From contig JAVGWX010000025.1 in the NCBI GenBank assembly GCA_036924085.1, forward strand, positions 24,384,752 through 24,448,751: DNA of 64,000 bases, read 5' to 3'. Under the pieces are notes generated by a model. The model made no database searches, was not told where the DNA came from, and worked only from the letters and a program-made list of their open reading frames with translations. The DNA comes from Ariolimax columbianus. Lineage: Eukaryota; Mollusca; Gastropoda; Stylommatophora; Arionidae. This document shows, piece by piece, positions 1 through 10,500 of the stretch; the first letter of the stretch is position 1, and every line of letters begins with the position of its first letter. The translations under genes were made by a program, and so were the position numbers.

Positions 1-960
1 GACCTGTGTTTGAAAATGGAGCAAAGATCAGTAAAACTGCAGCCTACCAGCTAGGAAAGGTTGGACATAGGACCCGCTACAACATTCTGTAGAAACTACA
101 GGCTTCAAGAAACAAGAAAAAGATCCATGGTAAAAGATTGTCTAGTCAAGTTGATTTTCGACTGAGATCAGTTTGTGCCATCTCCACATGAAAGGTCTGG
201 CCCTGATGGGACAGTCACGCATGCTTTTCCCTGTCCATCTATCGATGCCAACCTCTCACTTATATCACTCTTTACTTCTGGTACATTTGCCTTGCATCTT
301 TCCTTCCAGTTTTGGTTTTTTTATGTGACAAATATTTGAAATGCTTAATTCTGATATCATTCATCAATTCTCTTTGCAGCTCAATTTCTAAAAGACTTCC
401 ATATTTATTATGTTCTTTCCACGAGATGCACCCCATTTTTCTATATATTCACATTTCAAAGTTAACATCTGATCACTCATTTTTAATTTTTGAGTTATTT
501 GTTTAGATGTCAATATGTGACTTATGTTGGTGAAAACAGCTTTGGTGCTCTAGGACAAGCTCTTTGACCATTTCTAGTAATTGATTAAACCTATCTGTAG
601 AACAGATTTCTTATCTACTTCACTAATTATCATAGTTTTCCTTTTCAGTATTTATGTCTAATCCAAACCTGACTTTTATTCTTTACTTGAATCTTCAATT
701 GCTGAAAATCGTATTTGGTTTCAGCAAGCATACCTATAAACCATATCTATGATTATTTATAGAGACATCACAAACAGTGAGTCCAGACCTTTCCTGTCTG
801 TGTAAAAATATGTTCTATGTGAATGTTAAAACATATATAAATGCTTGTTTGTACTTATATACATTTTTATGATAATGTTGCTATATAGAACACTGCTTCT
901 ATTGTTCACTGTTCTGTAAAAATGATTGTTTTCATGAACTGTGTTCTCTACTCTATGTCT
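1..960. other. Unassigned AT-rich DNA
   Basis: No coding region, RNA gene or repeat could be assigned here. The reading frames are short and broken. A plus-strand stretch near 505-555 reads like the end of an Ig domain (GENSFGALGQ), but it stops at once and is discussed under rejected items. If the minus-strand Ig receptor gene found at 4.0-8.9 kb continues, its next exon could lie here or beyond the left edge; I did not find it. Confidence 0.5.
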
Positions 961-964
961 AATT

Positions 965-2110
965 CAATATTATAGTACGATTAGACGACCAGGGCTGAGC
1001 ACGCCCCATTACCATGTCTCAGTTCTGTTGGGGAGGTGGTGATCTGTTTTAGCTAGATGTTACTAGGGTGGCCCTGGGGACGTCTTCAGGATGAACACTG
1101 CCTCTTCCCATCCATCGACTCCACAGCCTGCCAGAGCATATTGTGGGCTGGGACTTCCCAGGGGAGGTGATGGAGATCAATCGTTAGGACAATGCCTGCA
1201 AGCTGATTATGTTAAACAACTTCACTGTAAGAAAACAGGTCGTGCCAGTTGGGTCCCAAGGATGCGCCTCTGGTTACATAGGTGGAAGGTCTCTAGACGC
1301 TGCCGGTCCAGCTGTAGTATAGTGTCCAGGTCTCAGAGCCGTACAGGAGGATGGGGACATTGCAGGAGGAGTATATATGGCCTGGTCTCCAGGGAGAGCC
1401 TCCGCTAGGACCAGACTGTGGAGCGAGTGGATGGATGAAGATGCCAGGCCCATACCACGGATGATGTAGTGATGTTGCGTGCATTAGAGGACTGACTGCA
1501 ATCCATGTAGACAAAGTCCTCGGTGGCTGCAACATGGTTGTCGTTCACGATGATCAACGCAGAGGGGCCCTTGCTGAGATTTTGGATTTTCATCTTCATC
1601 CAGAAGATGTGCAAGCCTCTATGGGTAGCCAATCGATCCGCTGCCTATAGGTGGTTTACCAGGGCCTGAGAATCATGGCCCGGTATGATGTCATCAGCTT
1701 AGATGAGATCGGTTACCAGGGAGTTACCAACAAGGACCCCTGAGTTGTGCGTAGAAGACTGCATGAGGATCCAGGTCCATCGGTCACCGGATGATGTACA
1801 GAACTCCTCTGCAAAATCCCACCCAAGTCGAATTTTGGCACTTGTGTGACTGTGGAACTCCTCAATTAGGGATACCCACGCAGTAGGACCTTCCACAGGG
1901 CATATCTAATCTCAGAATTGAAGGTATACCATAGGTCAACAGAGGCGACGTGGAGAGGGCAGTTAGGCTCACAGTGCAGGTCCGCGAGGAGGTGGAGGGC
2001 AAGAATGGCATCAATGGTGGAGCTAGAGGCAGTGAACCCTGGCTGTCAGGGGCAACAATACCTTAACAGCGGCTGCAGTCTGGAGAGGAGCACATAGGCC
2101 TGCAATTCTC
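965..2110 (-). mobile_element. LINE RT remnant, family sharing its end with 19.04-19.56 kb
   Basis: Reading the minus strand from 2105 down gives the order of a non-LTR reverse transcriptase: a finger/palm stretch resembling STIDAILALHLLADLH (about 2020-1970), a thumb-side stretch ending TDLI then a stop then ADDI (about 1710-1690; the family motif is YADD, with Tyr replaced by a stop), and the post-RT signature LLYGSETWTL (about 1345-1315). The copy carries many stops and frameshifts, so it is a pseudogene. Its far end (CGTACTAT near 970-980) matches the end of the plus-strand copy near 19,550, where translation is still readable to its C terminus. Both are probably the same LINE family. The clade cannot be fixed by eye. 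Confidence 0.75.
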
Positions 2111-2233
2111 TCCTGTATACTTCATTTTTAGTAGTATCTTAGTTGTGTGGCTCAGGCCGATTGTTCTATAGGTGAACATTTGGTTGCACAAGGTTTCTCA
2201 TAAGTAATGTTAATTGGGTCATGCGGTTTCTCT

Positions 2234-2667
2234 CTCAAACAAACCACAGCATTCTTGGCAATGAGAAGGCTAACAGACTATCATGGGAAGGTGAAAAGCT
2301 ACCTCAAATTGGTATAGGTATAACTTATGAAGAGGCCAAGAGGTTTACCAGGTGTAGATACAGGAACAAGTGAGAAGCAGAGCACAGAGGTCAACAACCA
2401 AACGATGCATATTACCAGCTGAACAGAGGTGAACAGGAAGTAAGCTTTAATTCCACACAGGCCACAACAGATTGAGATACTATCTGTTCAACAAACTAAG
2501 GATAGGCAATACTGATGAATGTGTCTGTGGCACTGACTAAATGACTGCTCAATATCTGCTACGAATGTGTCCTACATACGAGGATCAGAGAAAGCACATA
2601 TGGCTATCACAAGTACAATTTCTAGACTAGCTCTATGGCGATACCGAGTAGCCTCAGGCTAACTACT
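2234..2667 (+). mobile_element. Degenerate LINE C terminus (RNase H end and zinc knuckle)
   Basis: This stretch follows, with many substitutions and stops, the last third of the better preserved element at 16.0-17.6 kb. The matching landmarks in order are the TYEESKR-like helix (about 2325), the YYQLNR-like stretch (about 2410), the YLFNKLRIGNTDEC-like stretch (about 2490-2520) and the CPTYEDQR-like stretch (about 2570-2590). It is an old 3' fragment of the same RNase H-bearing non-LTR family. No frame stays open for long. Confidence 0.7.
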
Positions 2668-2916
2668 ATCTTATTTAGATACATTCAAGTTGATGTCTGA
2701 AAGCATACGGAGAAGAAGAAAGTCGTGCAGTGTATATCCTGGATTGTAGATGCTATTACACAGATTATATGTACACCAAAATCGTGTTTGTAAGTTGCTT
2801 TATTCCTGCAAGCATAGCTCCTGTCATGTGCTTCTCTCCCATCTCTTCTATTATCTTGCATTTTGATTTTATACACTTTTTTTTTTTTTATGTTGGCTCA
2901 TAATATGTACAGTATC

Positions 2917-3420
2917 TCTGTCCCGCGCTCTATATTCTGGAGTGTTTTGAGCTCTATGTCCCGTGCTCTATATTCTGGAGTGTTTTGAGCTCTATGTCCC
3001 GCGCTCTATATTCTGGAGTGTTTTGAGCTCTATGTCCCGTGCTCTATATTCTGGAGTGTTTTGAGCTCTATATTCTGGAGTGTTTTGAGCTCTATGTCCC
3101 GTGCTCTATATTCTGGAGTGTTTTGAGCTCTATGTCCCGTGCTCTATATTCTAGAGTATTTTGAACTCTGTCCTGTGCTCTATATTCTGGAGTGTTTTGA
3201 GCTCTGTCCCGTGCTCTATATTCTAGAGTATTTTGAACTCTGTCCTGTGCTCTATATTCTGGAGTGTTTTGAGTTCTCTGTCCTGTGCTCTATATTCTAG
3301 AGTATTTTGAACTGTCCCGTGCTCTATATTCTAGAGTATTTTGAACTCTGTCCCGTGCTCTATATTCTAGAGTATTTTGAACTCTGTCCCGTGCTCTATA
3401 TTCTGGAGTATTTTGAACTC
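2917..3420 (+). repeat. 38-bp minisatellite (about 13 units)
   Basis: Tandem units of about 38 bp share the cores TCTATATTCTGGAGTGTTTT and GAGCTCTATGTCCCGTGC, with shorter 36-bp variants toward the right. No coding homology was recognised. The array lies left of the last identified Ig exon and, if that gene continues leftward, inside one of its introns. Confidence 0.9.
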
Positions 3421-3997
3421 ATTTTCTTTCTGATTTCTGTGGTCTTCACACTCTATAGTTTTATTATTTGGTGATTGCGTGTTTATATTTCACTGAGAGA
3501 TAAGTAATTTTCACTGCAATATTGTTCAAATGAATTGTGGGCATTAGTAGAAACTATCAGAGCAAGAATTTGGGGATTTTACTAAACAAATGCCTGTAAT
3601 TTCAAACAAATTAGTTCAGAAACATAATGGCCACAAAAGCATGACATTACTGTATTCAGAACTGAATTACATGAAGATAAAACACATCTGGACAGCAACC
3701 AACAGAGGCATAGTCTAAAACAGAACGATAAAACACACCTGGACAGCAACCAACAGAGAGAGAGAGATATAGCCCAAAACTTAGAACAGAACAAGATGGC
3801 AAAGTAGATGTAATACTCCTCTGTCTGCTCAGCTGTAAATGGGTGCCTTCCTGGCAGATATGAAGGGAACTGACCACCACAATCTCACCAAAGAAACAAA
3901 ACCAACTACAATAAGGTCTCTAACATTTGACAGCAGTGTCTCCTATGGGACACCTACATTCACTGTGACATATTTGACTGTATTCAATATATTGTAC
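3421..3997. other. Probable intron sequence, nothing recognised
   Basis: Non-repetitive DNA between the 38-bp array and the third Ig exon. Open frames here are short and composition-driven. It follows a consensus-like donor on the minus strand at 3996-3997, so it is most simply intron. Confidence 0.5.
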
Positions 3998-4162
3998 CTG
4001 TTGGATAAACTTTCATATTACGTCCTGGCATAAGTCTCAGGGATCCCTTGTACCATGTAATAGTTGCTTTTGGTTCTCCATGGATTAAACACTCAAAGGC
4101 AGCTGTGTCATCTAGGGCCAGGTATGAGTCTTCTGGTTCTGCTTCAAAATGTTTGGGCAGAT
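3998..4162 (-). CDS. Ig receptor exon C: first half of Ig domain 2 (DCC/neogenin/protogenin-like)
   Basis: A 165-bp internal exon on the minus strand, preceded by a pyrimidine-rich tract and AG (4163-4164) and followed by GT (3997-3996). It enters and leaves in phase 1. The translation begins LPKHFEAEPEDSYL and continues through AFECLIHGEPKATITWYKG, the A-to-C strands of an I-set Ig domain with the first cysteine and the core tryptophan in place. The second cysteine must lie in a further exon to the left, not found. Joined to exon B, the linker reads LKIA-Y-LPKHF, the usual Ig1-Ig2 boundary in the DCC/neogenin/protogenin group, which are guidance or adhesion receptors at the cell surface. Family membership is by resemblance; which subfamily is unknown. 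Confidence 0.85.
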
Positions 4163-4527
4163 CTAAATCAAAATCAGAAAAAAATTTAATTTGTTTGTCT
4201 TTGTTCAATGACAAACTCCAGCTAAAAATATTTGACAATAGAAACAGCAAAGTTTAACATATACTGTACACATAGCTCATGTGAATTAATCTTGCATACC
4301 CGTACGTGTACACAAAACATTTTAAAACTTTGGAATGATATAATTTTTTATAGAATATAAACACAGAAAGAAACATACAACTCGCAGAATTCAGAATTAT
4401 ACTCTTAAACTATTTTTTACAATTTAATTAATTATACTTATATGGTCACCTTCTTAACAAAATGTAAAAGTATGTACATGTTAGATGGTTCCATTGACTG
4501 TTATGTTTTTCCTTCTGGGATACTTAC

Positions 4528-4673
4528 ACGCTATTTTCAGTTGTGCCCTCCGACTGACTATAGTACCAATGCCACCAATTGTGGCCGTACACTGGTAGTG
4601 ACCCTCATCTGTTTCCCCAGACAATGAGTTTATGACTGACACGAAATGAAGGGATCCATTAGACAGCATGTAC
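4528..4673 (-). CDS. Ig receptor exon B: second half of Ig domain 1 (DCC/neogenin/protogenin-like)
   Basis: A 146-bp internal exon with an AG acceptor at 4674-4675 and a strong GTAAGT donor from 4527. It enters in phase 2 and leaves in phase 1. It encodes NGSLHF and then TDEGHYQCTATIGGIGTIVS, which holds the D-x-G-x-Y-x-C signature and second cysteine of an I-set Ig domain. The G-x-I-x-S-R-x-A-x-L ending closely resembles the first Ig domain of neogenin and DCC proteins. The phases agree exactly with exon A (phase 2 join, giving RRYMLSNGS) and exon C (phase 1 join), which random ORFs would not do. The exon carries no stops or frameshifts, so the gene looks alive. Confidence 0.88.
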
Positions 4674-4814
4674 CTGAGAAAGATGAAATCATATAACATT
4701 TCTTTGGTTGTAGTGACATAAAACACAGGAAAACTTCTTTGAATGCTTTCAAATGTCAACTTGAATACATATCTAAAGAAAGTTAGTGACTGTCTGAAGA
4801 CTTTGGTTCTGTAC

Positions 4815-5175
4815 AACAATGTTTGGTTTGATGTATGTCCCCAGGGGCAGGCTGGAAGTGTACCTCTGTTTTCTATGTTTTGATCGTGAGACCAAAGTTA
4901 CTGCATGCTGCCAAAAATGTTGCCATGGTGGACTGCATATTTTTATATGAGCAAGTGTTGAGGGCGCAATCATCAGCGAATAGAAGATCATGGCCTAATG
5001 CACCTTGGTGTAGGGTATCAGGTGCCTCTGGAAGAACAGCTGACCCTGCATCCTGTATCTGATATGCATGTCAGTAGCTATGCTAAAGACCATGTTAAAG
5101 AATGACAATGTCAGCATACAAGCCTGTTTGACTCAGGTGGTGACTGGGAAGGCTATAGACAATTCTCCCTCATAT
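4815..5175 (-). mobile_element. LINE RT palm fragment inside the Ig gene intron
   Basis: The minus-strand translation contains GELSIAFPVTT, a decayed VKQAC (the family motif is G-V-K-Q-G-C), then LLFADDCALNT with an intact FADD catalytic box, ACSNFGLTIKT and HFQPAPG. These match the palm and thumb of the same LINE family whose longer copy lies at 20.4-22.9 kb. A frame change and an in-frame stop (after TIKT) mark it as dead. It lies in the intron between Ig exons A and B, on the same strand as the gene. Confidence 0.8.
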
Positions 5176-5179
5176 AGTA

Positions 5180-6400
5180 CACAAGCCCTCATGCTATCAT
5201 GAAATTGGTGAACAACCGCAATAAATCTGTAAAACCATTGGCTATATTATGGTCTCAATCACTTGCAAAAGGGATTGTTCCAAGAGACTGGAAAGATGCA
5301 GGAGTGATTCCCTTATTCAAAAAGGGAAAGAAATCAGATCCAGCAAATTATAGACCGGTGAGTTTAACAAGTATAGTCTGTAAAATGTTAAAATCAATAA
5401 TCAAAGAAAACTTTGTAATGCATCTAGACAGGTTTAATCTAATCAGAAATAGTCAGCATGGGTTTACTAGAGGGAGATCATGGTTAACAAATCTATTGGA
5501 ATTCATGGAGGAGGTTACTAAAACTATAGATAAGGCTGGAACCAGTGGATGTTATTTATCTAGATTTTGCAAAGGCTTTTGATAGAGTACCTCATCAAAG
5601 ATTATTTAAAAAGTTAAAATCACATTAAATAGGTGGGGAGGTTGCCGAATGGATTAAAAATTGATTAACGGGAAGAAGGCAGAGAGTGGGCATAAATAAG
5701 GAGTACTCTGAGTGGTGTGATTAAAAAAGGTGAATGCCACAGGGCTCGGTTTTGGGACCAATATTGTTCTTGATATATATTAACGATTTTGACATTGATG
5801 TAGGATCCATGATTGAAAAATTTGCGGACGACACAAAACTATGTAGGAGTGTCTCATATATAGCAGAAGTATATATATTGAGTTCAGATTTAGATAAAAT
5901 TTGAGACTGGTCTGTGAGATGGCAAATGGAGTTTAATATAGATAAATGTACAGTCGTCCACATGGGTAGATCCAATTTAGAACATAATTACAGAATGTGC
6001 GAGAACAATATTAGAAAGATAGATCAGGAAAGGAACCTAGAGGTTATAATAGAGCATACAAGTAAAATGAGTGAGCAAGCCCAGGTAGCAGTGAATAAGG
6101 CAAATGCAATGTTAAGTATGATAAAAAGAAATATTAAACATAGGAGTAAGGAAGTGATTGTCAAACTGTATAAAGTATTGGTTAGATCCAGATTGGAGTA
6201 CTGTATACTTATCGTAGAGGAGATATAAATAAATATGCTGGAAAGGATACAAGGAAGAGCGACAAAACTGATAGTGGGATTCCAGAATTACAGTTAACGA
6301 GGAAAGACTCAGAAAAAAACCGGCCTACAGTGGCTAAAAAAGAGAAGAATTTGAGGTGACTTAATACAGGTTTATACGATTACAAGAAAGGACATCTATA
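5180..6400 (+). mobile_element. CR1-like LINE, RT domain
   Basis: The frame opens with SLAKGIVPRDWKDAGVIPLF and YRPVSLTSI (RT fingers), then NSQHGF. A frameshift near 5560 leads to YLDFAKAFDRVPHQ-like sequence, MPQGSVLGPILF with KFADDTKLC (catalytic FADD, about 5820), and finally WQMEFNIDKCTVVHMG and the post-RT helices with SRLEYC. This order and wording are typical of the CR1/Rex group. Several stops and at least two frameshifts make it a pseudogene. Two 3' pieces of the same family occur at 19.57-20.36 kb and 36.09-36.67 kb. It lies antisense within the Ig gene intron. Confidence 0.85.
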
Positions 6401-6454
6401 GCACACTCCAATCACTGTTTTTTTACCCCCACTTTCTATTTCACCCCATACACT

Positions 6455-7345
6455 TTAATTTTTGTTACCACATGATAAATCCTCTCTACTCGTTATATTA
6501 ACAGAATTTATACAGTATAATAAAACACCACCCCCCTTAGCCTTGTCTCCAACTATCCTATCCTTCCTTAACATTGTATATCCCTCTATTTCAAGTTCAC
6601 CATCTGCAATGTCCTCATATGCCCATGATTCTGTTAACCCTATTGTGTCTGGTTTTTCTTCCTCTACATACAGTTCCAATTCTTCTCTTTTATTAACTAT
6701 GCTTCTCACATTTGCATAAAAACATTTTAGTTTGCAATGTTGTTGTTTTTCCCACTTTTTGCTTTTGCTGCATCATTCTAATGTTTGGTTTTCCACTACT
6801 TAATTCCCACTTCTCTGACCCAAACTCTCCCCTTTGACTACAACCTCTTTAGCATCCTATTTTAGGCCTATCTTTAGTCTCATACTTTGTGCGCAACTGT
6901 GTTGCCTGGACGGAGGGTGTGTTGACCAAGGTCTATGTGGGATCCAGAGAAGGAACCCTGTACTACGCTGCCCCTCGCGAGGAGGGAGAGTTTGATGAGT
7001 ACTCCTTATCGTATGTGTCGGTGTGATATTTGTGGCTGTCTTTGTAGTGCCGAGTACCGTGTGGATTTTTCTAAATTTTCTTATTCCACCTCTTTTTCCC
7101 CTTTTGTTTTTTGGCTTCCTTGTCCTTCTATTCTGTGCGGACGAGTTGTTTTTTTGGAGGATGTTGTGTTCCCGCAGATGTTTGAGTATTTTGTTTGTGC
7201 ATGATGATATTGTGAGTCGTAGCCCTAAGAGATGGGTTCTTGAATATTTTACGGTTTTCACGGCTGCTGTTAAACCGTTTTCTCCCGCTGGTCGGTTCAT
7301 GCAGGGTCGTTATCGCGTCATGCACCGGTGATTTTCTGACCGTAA
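6455..7345 (-). mobile_element. CR1-like LINE 5' part: basic linker and endonuclease start
   Basis: On the minus strand, about 7200-7080 encodes a strongly basic stretch with NRRTRKPKNKRGKRGGIRKF, the type of linker that precedes the AP-endonuclease of CR1/L2 elements. Further along (6720-6460) comes NVRSIVNKREELELYVEEE followed by TIGLTESWAYEDI and KGGGVLLYC. This is the N-terminal part of the endonuclease domain; the catalytic Glu is in the TESW motif. The reading breaks at about 6455, so the catalytic Asp/His end is missing. It abuts the plus-strand CR1 RT tail to tail, and so looks like a separate insertion rather than the missing 5' half of that copy. Confidence 0.75.
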
Positions 7346-7349
7346 ACAT

Positions 7350-7791
7350 GACCCAGATCCCCTTGCGTGGGTAGCTGGGATCCTTTAGTGAATTTTGAAA
7401 TCAGAAATGCACTTTCCACGATCCTAAACAGTAGAAACACAGGTCGGAAACACAGGCCCAGTTAATTTTCACATCTAAATTATGCACAATTATATCCAAG
7501 AATGACGAGAATATCTCAGGATAATCCTGGTAAACAAATATAAATCACTCCGACATTGGGAGCAACACAATTCAGCAGCCTATAATGGCGCTCGAACCGG
7601 AAGTTAGACCATATTTATGTTTGATTCATACACTAAAATAGCTCGCACAACACTTTATCACACATATTAAAATAGCCTTTAATGAGTTGCAGAAAACGGC
7701 TTTGTGTTTTAGATGCCTGACCTAGAGCAGGCCAAGACAAGTGATCAGAAAGATAACCTTTGGAGATAATTAAGTAATATTTATAAAATAA
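7350..7791. other. Intron sequence, nothing recognised
   Basis: Between the CR1-like 5' fragment and the 19-bp array. It may hold more of that element's 5' untranslated region, but no motif supports this. Confidence 0.4.
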
Positions 7792-8556
7792 GGTGGATCT
7801 AGAGTCAGAAGGTGGATCTAGAGTCAGAAGGTGGATCTAGAGTCAGAAGGTGGATCTAAAGCCAGAAGGTGGATCTAGAATCAGAAGGTGGATCTAAAGC
7901 CAGAAGGTGGATCTAGAGTCAGAAGGTGGATCTAGAGTCAGAAGGTGGATCTAGAGTCAAAAGGTGGATATACACAGTCAGAAGGTGGATCTAGAGTCAG
8001 AAGGTGGATCTAGAGTCAGAAGGTGGATCTAGAGTCAGAAGGTGGATATACACAGTCAGAAGGTGGATCTAGAGTCAGAAGGTGGATCTAGAGTCAGAAG
8101 GTGGATATACACAGTCAGAAGGTGGATCTAGAGTCAGAAGGTGGATATACACAGTCAGAAGGTGGATCTAGAGTCAGAAGGTGGATCTAAAGTCAGAAGG
8201 TGGGTCTAGAATCAGAAGGTGGATCTAAAGTCAGATAGTGGGTCTAGAGTCAGAAGGTGGATCTAGAGTCAGAAGGTGGATCTAGAGTCAGAAGGTGGAT
8301 CTAAAGTCAGAAGGTGGGTCTAGAGTCAGAAGGTGGATCTAAAGTCAGAAAGTGGGTCTAGAGTCAGAAGGTGGATCTAGAGTCAGAAGGTGGATCTAGA
8401 GTCAGAAGGTGGATCTAAAGTCAGAAGGGGGATCTAGAGTCAGAAGGTGGATCTAGAGTCAGAAGGTGGATCTAAAGTCAGAAGGTGGATCTAGAGTCAG
8501 AAGGTGGGTCTAGAGTCAGAAGGTGGGTCTAGAGTCAGAAAGTAGATCTAGAGCCA
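7792..8556 (+). repeat. 19-bp minisatellite (about 40 units) in an Ig gene intron
   Basis: Units read GTGGATCTAGAGTCAGAAG with A/G variants and an occasional 21-bp form in which ATCTAG is replaced by ATATACAC. Most units contain an XbaI site (TCTAGA). The array ends about 200 bp on the intron side of the donor site of Ig exon A. Confidence 0.93.
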
Positions 8557-8756
8557 GAAATATGGATTGTACTGTAACTATGTTATAAACAAATGTGTTA
8601 TTTGTCCGTAATTACAGCTGCAGCAGTGATAATATATGCATGGTTCTACAAATATGGGTTGTGTAAAAGACAGTAGGCCTCCCTGGCATGTGCTCAACAT
8701 GCATGTCTAAACTACGGATACATCACACAGAAATTTAATTTAAAATAAAGTCAAAC

Positions 8757-8931
8757 CTTCTATTGGCATCATCAAGGCGTTTTTGATCTTCATGTCTGAC
8801 CCATCTAATCTGGGGCTTTTCCGATCCATTATACTGTACTTGGCAATCAAATGTAGCAGGTTTGCCATCCACAGCTACTAAGGATGATGGTTCGGTCAGG
8901 AAGTGAAATTCTTTAAAAACTGGGATGGCTC
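8757..8931 (-). CDS. Ig receptor exon A: first half of Ig domain 1 (DCC/neogenin/protogenin-like)
   Basis: A 175-bp internal exon on the minus strand. The acceptor is TTTTTCAG (AG at 8933-8932) and the donor is AAG followed by GTTTGA. It enters in phase 1 and leaves in phase 2. The translation includes LTEPSSLVAVDGKPATFDC and PQIRWVRH, giving the first cysteine and core tryptophan of an Ig domain. The opening F-x-F-L-x-E-P-S resembles the start of Ig1 in neogenin/DCC/protogenin receptors. It joins exon B in frame across a 4.08-kb intron. A phase 1 entry is usual where a signal-peptide exon is spliced to an Ig domain, so the 5' exon should lie to the right of 8931. I did not find it in the window, so the DNA to the right may be a very long first intron. 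Confidence 0.85.
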
Positions 8932-8969
8932 CTGAAAAACAAACGTCTGTATATTAGTCTTTGTCAAGG

Positions 8970-9028
8970 AAAGAGAGCGAGAGAGAGAGAAAGAGAGAGA
9001 GAGGGTAATTGAGTGTGTGTGTGTGTCA
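8970..9028 (+). repeat. Microsatellites (GA)n and (GT)n
   Basis: A run of GA dinucleotides with interruptions, then a short (GT) run, just 5' (in gene orientation) of Ig exon A. Confidence 0.9.
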
Positions 9029-9029
9029 G

Positions 9030-9605
9030 CATGCATCTCTCTACAGATGAATGACATTGTCTGAACTCTCGCTTATAGCTCATGTATTACCAATAGCCCA
9101 GACCCACCCCGCCCCAAATCACCGAGATAGACAGCCGCTTGTACCACAACACAGGCCACTAAAAAGGGAACATGTTCCTAAATATCTTGACTGTCTTGAT
9201 GTTGTTCTGGGTTCTGTAAGCGGTCACTAATATAAATGTCTGTACTGTTAAATGTTAACCAAATGAAGTACGCTTGAAATGATGGTTTAAAGACTGCCGA
9301 AAGGAGTTTTTAAAATGGAGCGGTCTGCATACCCCGTTAGTTACCGTTAGTATGATTGAGAGAAGAACGACTAAATGTTTCTTCTTCCTCATTCACGAAA
9401 GGTAACTCGTGTGTACGAGTGTGAGCGCACCAACACGCACTGATTTGCGCGCGCACAGGTAAGCTAATTGAAAAATACATGCACAAAATTCGTAATTATT
9501 CTCAGACAGAAATGCGAGGACGCGCGGCACTGCACCGAGCGGCAAGGTAAAAGCTTACGCTGTACTAGATTGTATGCACCACGCTATTGTGGGGGAGAGG
9601 GGGGC
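9030..9605. other. Non-repetitive DNA with CpG-containing stretch
   Basis: No coding match. The part around 9410-9550 is richer in CG dinucleotides than its surroundings (for example GCGCGCGCAC and GGACGCGCGGC). It could be regulatory, but nothing specific is recognisable. Confidence 0.35.
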
Positions 9606-9609
9606 TCGG

Positions 9610-10290
9610 CGCAATACACAAAATACATACTCTACGGCTAGGTGGGGACCAATACACAAAGTACATACACTACGGCTAGGTGGAGGCCAATACACAAAGT
9701 ACATACTCTACGGCTAGGTGGGGACCAATACACAAAGTACATACTCTACGGCTAGGTGGGGGGGGGGGGGCAATACACTATGTACATACTCTACGGCTAA
9801 GTGGCGGGGGGGGGGGGGGCAATATACTATGTACATACTCTACGGCTAGGTGACGGGGCAATACACTATGTACATACTCTACGGCTAAGTGGCGGGGCAA
9901 TACACTATGTACATACTCTACGGCTAGGTGGCGGGGGGGGGGGGGCAATACACTATGTACATACTCTACGGCTAGGTGGCGGGGGGGGCGGGGGCAATAC
10001 ACTATGTACATACTCTACGGCTAGGTGGCGGGGGGGGGGGGCAATACACTATGTGCATACTCTACGGCTAGGTGGCGGGGGCAATACACTATGTACATAC
10101 TCTACGGCTAGGAGGCGTGGGGGGGGGGGCAATACACTATGTACATACTCTACGGCTAGGTGGCGGGGGCAATACACTATGTACATACTCTACGGCTAGG
10201 TGGCGGGGGGGGGGCAATACACTATGTACATACTCTACGGCTAGGTGGGGGGGGGGCAATACAATATGTACATACTCTACGGCTAGGTGG
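9610..10290 (+). repeat. G-run minisatellite, 39-50 bp units (about 16)
   Basis: Units share the core TATGTACATACTCTACGGCT followed by AGGTGGC and a G run of very variable length, up to about 14 G, then CAATACACT. The length variation between units is almost entirely in the G run. The core includes the 10-bp palindrome TATGTACATA. Open frames through the array are repeat artefacts. Confidence 0.93.
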
Positions 10291-10329
10291 CCGATATGTA
10301 GTCCCGCCCCATAGCATACACTGGCGCAA

Positions 10330-10500
10330 GTACCAGCTGTTAGTCTTGTGGGGTTGGGTGATGAGATTCCCTGCCTCCAGTAGATGGAAGTCGTGTATTC
10401 ATCCATGTACAGCTGTGTAGGATGGGGTGTCTCTACCGTGAAGCAAACCCAGCATCTTTGTCGCGAGTAGCAATTGCTCTAGCCACTCTGTGATCATTAT
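10330..10500 (-). mobile_element. Possible degenerate tRNA-derived SINE
   Basis: The minus strand contains GTGGCTAGAGCAATTGC followed about 20 bases later by GATGCTGGGTTTGCTTC, which resembles a decayed A box and B box (consensus GGTTCGAATCC). A body with ATGGATGAATACACGACTTC follows. No target-site duplication was found and the boxes are imperfect. Confidence 0.3.

Noticed and set aside
500..560. Ig-like phrase GENSFGALGQ on the plus strand
   Set aside because: A stop follows within four codons, there is no cysteine at the expected place, and it is on the strand opposite the Ig gene.
3582..3880. Minus-strand frames with repeated SVGCCPGVF-like sequence as an exon
   Set aside because: They come from a short duplication (ACCTGGACAGCAACCAACAG-type phrase) and lack splice sites or a domain.
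5180..7345. Twin-priming 5' inversion of one CR1-like element
   Set aside because: The inverted 5' part lies downstream of the RT part, the wrong side for that mechanism.
9778..10420. Open frames of 77-132 codons in the G-run array
   Set aside because: Periodic translation of a tandem repeat with Gly runs; unstable in frame as G-run lengths vary.
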